Below, piece by piece: positions 30,172 to 33,580 of a stretch of DNA of 33,580 bases. Both the position numbers and the translations under genes were made by a program. Numbering within the stretch: the first letter of the stretch is position 1; each line of letters opens with the position of its first letter. Under the pieces are notes generated by a model. It did not search any database. It was not told where the DNA came from and saw only the letters and a list, made by a program, of their open reading frames with translations. Source of the DNA: an uncultured Burkholderiales bacterium (lineage in GTDB: Bacteria; Pseudomonadota; Gammaproteobacteria; Burkholderiales; Burkholderiaceae_C); contig CAIJIT010000291.1 of NCBI GenBank assembly GCA_903820745.1, forward strand, positions 1 to 33,580, in the 5' to 3' direction.

Positions 30172-30354
30172 ATGATGAAAAAAATAACTCAGCTCAGTGT
30201 AGGTCCCGTCCGCGAAGACGATCTGCTGCCAGGGTCAATCAAGAAGCTCGGCTTGGCGCTGGTCCTGCTGAGCTTGACAGCCGGCTGCGGCCAGAAGGGC
30301 CCGTTGACTCTGCCGCCCCCCGCGCCGGCGGCTTCGGCCGCGCACAGCCACTGA
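30172..30354 (+). CDS. lptM: LptM (YifL)-like small lipoprotein
   Basis: A 60-residue lipoprotein with hydrophobic segment LGLALVLLSLTAGC (lipobox Cys39) followed at once by the family signature GCGQKGPLTLP. In E. coli LptM helps mature the LptDE lipopolysaccharide translocon in the outer membrane. The stretch before the hydrophobic segment is unusually long for this family, so a start downstream of ATG 30172/30175 is possible, but no good one with a ribosome site is seen. In relatives it precedes lysA and dapF; here a convergent ABC transporter operon follows. Confidence 0.82.
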   Translation: MMKKITQLSVGPVREDDLLPGSIKKLGLALVLLSLTAGCGQKGPLTLPPPAPAASAAHSH

Positions 30355-30378
30355 CAGGCTATGACTCAGCCGGCTGTG
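30343..30378. terminator. Possible bidirectional terminator between lptM and oppF
   Basis: CACAGCC at 30343-30349 pairs with GGCTGTG at 30372-30378 across a 22-base loop that contains both convergent stop codons. No T-run follows on either side, so it is a weak candidate. Confidence 0.22.
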
Positions 30379-31360
30379 GGTCCAGCGCATGGCAGGCCAC
30401 CCGCACGCCTTTGAACTCCCGCATCTGCGGGCGCTCGGTGGTGCAGCGTGGCAGCGCCTGCGGGCAGCGCGGATGGAAACTGCAACCGCCGGGCGGTTCG
30501 AGCGGATTGGGCACCTCGCCCTGCACCGGCGTACGTGCCCGCCCGCTCATGTGGATATCCGGGATCGCATCCAGCAGCATGCGGGTGTACGGGTGCCGCG
30601 GATTGGTGAACAGCTCGGCCTTGTCGGCCAATTCGACCAGGCGACCCAGATACATCACACCGACCTGATCAGCCACATGACGCACAACGGCCAGATTGTG
30701 CGAGATGAACAAATAGGTCAGGCCGCGCGCACGCTGCAAGTCCTTCATGATGTTGAGCACCTGAGCCTGCACCGAGACATCGAGCGCCGAGGTCGGCTCG
30801 TCGCAGACCAGGAACTCGGGCTCGGTCGCCAGCGCACGGGCGATCGAGATCCGCTGGCGCTGACCGCCCGAGAATTGATGCGGAAATTTGTCGCAATCCA
30901 CTGCCGACATGCCGACCGATCGCAGCAACTCGTCGACCCTTGCCTTGAGCTGGAGCGGATCGGGGAACAGCCCATGCTCGCGCAGCGGCTCGGCAACGAT
31001 GTCCAGCACCTTCCAGCGCGGGTTCAAGGAGGCATAGGGATCCTGGAAGATCATCTGCATGCGCCGCCGCAAGGTCTGCGACGCACCGGCTTTGAGCGTT
31101 TTCGCTGTGTCGACACCTTCAAAGCTGACGGTCCCGCGGGTCGGCTCATACAGGCCCACCAGCAGCCTGGCGACCGTACTCTTGCCGCAGCCCGATTCGC
31201 CGACCAGGGCCAGCGTCTTGCCGCGCTCGATGGTGAAGCTGATGCCGTCGACAGCATGGACAAATTGACGGCTCTTGCGCTCGACCACGCGGTTCAGCCA
31301 GGGGGCGGAAACATCGAAGACTTTGGCCAGATCTTTGACTTCTACGAGGGTCTCGTTCAC
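30359..31360 (-). CDS. oppF: Peptide ABC transporter ATPase, OppF/DppF type
   Basis: One of the two ATPases of a peptide importer. The 333-residue product has Walker A GESGCGKST near residue 54, Q-loop IFQDPYASLNPRW, signature FSGGQRQRISIARAL, Walker B FLVCDEPTSALDVS and switch His in FISHNLAVV. The C-terminal oligo_HPY region (about 235-320) carries the cysteine cluster GGCSFHPRCPQALPRC with a later Cys in VACH. Its ATG overlaps the oppD stop by 4 bases. Oligopeptide or dipeptide preference cannot be told from the ATPase. Confidence 0.93.
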   Translation of the reverse strand: MNETLVEVKDLAKVFDVSAPWLNRVVERKSRQFVHAVDGISFTIERGKTLALVGESGCGKSTVARLLVGLYEPTRGTVSFEGVDTAKTLKAGASQTLRRRMQMIFQDPYASLNPRWKVLDIVAEPLREHGLFPDPLQLKARVDELLRSVGMSAVDCDKFPHQFSGGQRQRISIARALATEPEFLVCDEPTSALDVSVQAQVLNIMKDLQRARGLTYLFISHNLAVVRHVADQVGVMYLGRLVELADKAELFTNPRHPYTRMLLDAIPDIHMSGRARTPVQGEVPNPLEPPGGCSFHPRCPQALPRCTTERPQMREFKGVRVACHALDPQPAES

Positions 31361-32340
31361 GATACTTGGCCCGATTGATTGGCGGGCAACCAGCAGGCAG
31401 CGGTCGTGCCGCCAGCGCTGGTCAACTCGGGTCGCTCGCTACGGCAGCGATCGAAGGCCTGGCTGCAGCGCGGGTTGAAAGCGCAGCCGGAAGGGATCGC
31501 ATTCAGCCGCGGCATCGCCCCGTCGATCTGCAACAGCCGCTCGACCTCCTGGTCCAGCGCCGGGATCGCGCCCATCAGGCCCACCGTGTAGGGATGCGCG
31601 GGCTGATGGATCACCGCATGGACCGGGCCGATCTCTGCCACCCGGCCGGCATAGAGCACGGCCACCCGGTCGCAGGTTTCAGCGATCACCCCCATGTCAT
31701 GCGTGATCAGCATCACCGCGGCACCCTGCTCCTTGCAGATGCTCTTGAGCAAGGCGATGATCTGCGCCTGGATCGAAACATCGAGCGCAGTCGTCGGCTC
31801 GTCGGCGACGATCAGCTTCGGATTGCCGGCCAGGGCCAGGGCGATCACAACGCGCTGGCGCATGCCGCCTGAAAATTGGTGCGGGAATTGGTCGATGCGC
31901 GCTGCCGCTGCCGGGATGCCGGTTTGTTCGAGCAACTCGATCGCGCGCTTGCGGGCCTGCGCCTGGCTCAGCGGCAGATGGGTGGTGATGGTCTCGATCA
32001 ACTGCCGCCCGACCGTGTAGAGCGGGTTCAGCGAGGTCAATGGATCCTGGAAGATCGCGCCGATCTGGCGCCCACGGATCTGGCGCATCTGCTCGTAGGG
32101 CAGCTTGTCGATGCGCCGGCCTTCAAGCAGGATCTCGCCGGCAGCGATGCGACCGGGCGGGTCGAGCAGGCCGATGATCGCCGCACCGGTCAGCGATTTG
32201 CCGGCCCCCGATTCACCGACCACGCCGAGGATTTCTCCCGGCGCGATGTCGAAACTGATGTCATCGAGCGCCAGCAGATTGCCGTGCCGAGTCGGAAACT
32301 CGACGCGCAGATGGCGGACTTCAAGCAATGGTATGGTCAT
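31357..32340 (-). CDS. oppD: Peptide ABC transporter ATPase, OppD/DppD type
   Basis: The partner ATPase of the peptide importer. The 327-residue product has Walker A GESGAGKSLTGAAI near residue 40, IFQDPLTSLNPLYTVGRQL, signature FSGGMRQRVVIALAL, Walker B LIVADEPTTALDVS and the switch in LITHDMGVIAETCD, ending with the oligo_HPY cysteine cluster SGCAFNPRCSQAFDRC. It starts 4 bases after oppC and overlaps oppF, so the genes are tightly coupled. Confidence 0.94.
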   Translation of the reverse strand: MTIPLLEVRHLRVEFPTRHGNLLALDDISFDIAPGEILGVVGESGAGKSLTGAAIIGLLDPPGRIAAGEILLEGRRIDKLPYEQMRQIRGRQIGAIFQDPLTSLNPLYTVGRQLIETITTHLPLSQAQARKRAIELLEQTGIPAAAARIDQFPHQFSGGMRQRVVIALALAGNPKLIVADEPTTALDVSIQAQIIALLKSICKEQGAAVMLITHDMGVIAETCDRVAVLYAGRVAEIGPVHAVIHQPAHPYTVGLMGAIPALDQEVERLLQIDGAMPRLNAIPSGCAFNPRCSQAFDRCRSERPELTSAGGTTAACWLPANQSGQVS

Positions 32341-32344
32341 GATT

Positions 32345-33277
32345 TCAACGCAGGCGGGGGTTCAGTGCATCGCGCAGCCAGTCGCCGAGCAGGTTCACGC
32401 TCAGCGCGATCAGCACCAGCATCGTGCCCGGCCAGATCGTGATCCACCATTCGCCCGAGAACAAGAAATCGTTGCCGACCCGGATCAAGGTGCCCAGCGA
32501 CGGGCTGGTCGGTGGCACGCCAACGCCCAGAAAAGACAGCGTCGCTTCGGTGATGATCGCAGCGGCCACCTGAATTGTCGCCAGCACCAGCACCGGGCCG
32601 AGCACATTGGGCAGCACATGGCGCGCCATAATGCGGCCCTTGCTGACGCCGATGACTCGCGCGGCCTGCACATATTCCTTGTTGCGTTCGACCATCGTCG
32701 AGCCGCGCACAGTGCGCGCATATTGCACCCAGCCGGTCAGCGAGATCGCCAGAATCAGCACCATGAAGGCCAGCGAATCATGCGCGTTCGGGAACATTGC
32801 GCGCCCGACGCCGTCGATCAACAGCGCGACCAGAATCGACGGGAAGGACAGCATCACATCGCAGATGCGCATGATGAAGGCATCGACCTTGCCGCCGACA
32901 AAGCCAGCCAGCAAGCCCAGACTGACGCCGATCAGCATCGACAACAGCACTGAGGCCAGCCCGACGAAGAGCGAGATACGCGCCCCGTACATCAACGCCG
33001 ACAGCAAGTCGCGGCCCTGGTCATCGGTGCCCAGCAGGTAGTTGCGGCTGCCGCCCTCCATCCATGACGGAGGCAGGCGCGAGTCCATCAACTCCAGCGA
33101 GGCCAGATCAAACGGGTTGTGCGGCGCGACCACATCGGCGAACAGCGCGCAGAAGATGCAGACAAAGGCGATCAAGGCCGCCAGCATCGCCACCGGCGAC
33201 TTGCAGAACGAATGCCAGACATCGCCGTCCAGGAAACGTCTGAGGGCGTTTGGCGCGGAGGCCGGTTTGTCATTCAT
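32345..33277 (-). CDS. oppC: Peptide ABC transporter permease, OppC/DppC type
   Basis: Inner-membrane permease subunit of the peptide importer. The 310-residue product has an N-terminal OppC_N segment with the first membrane helix (about 25-50), the periplasmic part with YLLGTDDQGRDLLSALMYGARISL, then five membrane helices and the EAA loop YVQAARVIGVSKGRIMARHVLPN. ATG 33277 is preferred: an in-frame ATG at 33319 lies inside the hairpin at the end of the IS200-type element and adds IS-derived residues. The partner oppB and the binding protein should lie upstream but are displaced by the IS. Confidence 0.93.
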   Translation of the reverse strand: MNDKPASAPNALRRFLDGDVWHSFCKSPVAMLAALIAFVCIFCALFADVVAPHNPFDLASLELMDSRLPPSWMEGGSRNYLLGTDDQGRDLLSALMYGARISLFVGLASVLLSMLIGVSLGLLAGFVGGKVDAFIMRICDVMLSFPSILVALLIDGVGRAMFPNAHDSLAFMVLILAISLTGWVQYARTVRGSTMVERNKEYVQAARVIGVSKGRIMARHVLPNVLGPVLVLATIQVAAAIITEATLSFLGVGVPPTSPSLGTLIRVGNDFLFSGEWWITIWPGTMLVLIALSVNLLGDWLRDALNPRLR

Positions 33278-33310
33278 CGGTTCGGGTTTTTCATCGGAAC
33301 TCCCGAGAAA

Positions 33311-33330
33311 CCCCGCCATTCATGGCGGGG
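33311..33330. repeat. Terminal hairpin of the IS200/IS605 element
   Basis: CCCCGCCA TTCA TGGCGGGG is a perfect 8-base stem with a 4-base loop; the transposase stop lies in the loop. IS200/IS605 elements carry imperfect or perfect subterminal hairpins recognised by TnpA as single-stranded DNA. This one is on the oppC side, so the element end should be just below 33311. Confidence 0.65.
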
Positions 33331-33580
33331 AGGTAGAGGGGCAGCCCGTGAGGGCTGCTGACGGTGCAGAGCAAGCGCGCTGCGCCTCGACGTAAGCCTT
33401 GATGGTTTCCCGTGGCGCACCGCCTGCGCTGACGACGAAGTACAAAGGCGACCACAGCACGCCTTTCCAGTATTTCGACGCAATGTCGGGGCGATCTCGG
33501 CGCAGAAGACCACTTGATGTGCCTTTCAAGGCGTTGACCCTCACTGACACCGACAGCTTTGGCGGGTACTCGATCAACAG
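33320..33580 (-). mobile_element. tnpA: IS200/IS605-family transposase TnpA, C-terminal part (runs off right edge)
   Basis: The minus-strand frame, open to the window edge, reads LIEYPPKLSVSVRVNALKGT, SGLLRR, YWKGVLWSPLYFVVSAGGAP and ETIKAYVEAQ. This is the C-terminal half of the Y1 transposase TnpA of IS200/IS605 elements; the last segment carries the catalytic tyrosine. The HUH motif would lie upstream, outside the window. After the YVEAQ helix about 20 small, Pro/Ser-rich residues follow before the stop in the hairpin loop. No frameshift is seen in the visible part, so the element may be intact. It separates oppC from the upstream transporter genes. Confidence 0.88.
33341..33358. repeat. 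Second hairpin within the IS200/IS605 end
   Basis: GCAGCCC GTGA GGGCTGC, a perfect 7-base stem with 4-base loop, 10 bases inside the terminal hairpin. It overlaps the last transposase codons. It may be structural in recognition or a remnant of another repeat. Confidence 0.45.

Overview
The window looks like chromosomal DNA (roughly 60-65% GC) from a betaproteobacterium, probably near Rhodocyclales. This rests on gene content and order recalled from the class, not on a search: pilBCD-coaE-zapD-yacG; an mlaFED-mlaA-mlaCB operon with mlaA inside; and a ponA / pilMNOPQ-aroK-aroB-dgt-gltB-gltD backbone that leads into mla.

Layout. At 1-381 there are two small broken coding fragments on opposite strands, one transposase-like. 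At 579-5922 (+) lies pilB-pilC-pilD-coaE-zapD-yacG. At 5911-9097 (-) lies tal-pgi-HAD phosphatase, divergent from zwf-hexR (9318-11652, +). Together these form a sugar-phosphate block with a plausible HexR-type operator between tal and zwf. At 11640-15530 (-) is a complete phospholipid-transport (Mla) operon. At 15869-25881 (-) run aroK-aroB-dgt, a REP-associated tyrosine transposase with REP-like repeats, then gltB-gltD (glutamate synthase). At 25882-27372 there is no intact gene, only remains of pilQ and pilM around an IS607-type fragment. At 27373-30354 are ponA, cyaY (-) and lptM. At 30359-33277 (-) are the oppF-oppD-oppC genes of a peptide ABC transporter, cut off upstream by an IS200/IS605 element that runs off the window.

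The main observation is a type IV pilus system caught in decay at three separate places in one window. PilB has Lys-to-Gln in the P-loop and an in-frame loss of about 48 residues that takes out Walker B. The pilMNOPQ cluster has collapsed: pilQ keeps only a frameshifted C-terminal part, pilM is an internal fragment, pilN/O/P are gone, and an IS607-type orfA fragment sits at the scar. Between mlaF and gltD a prepilin start (leader, Gly-Phe cleavage site, hydrophobic helix) is interrupted by an apparent one-base deletion and then truncated. PilC and PilD remain open and well conserved. I found no clearly new multi-gene system; the interest lies in this erosion, the mobile elements at its scars, and a few candidate regulatory sites.
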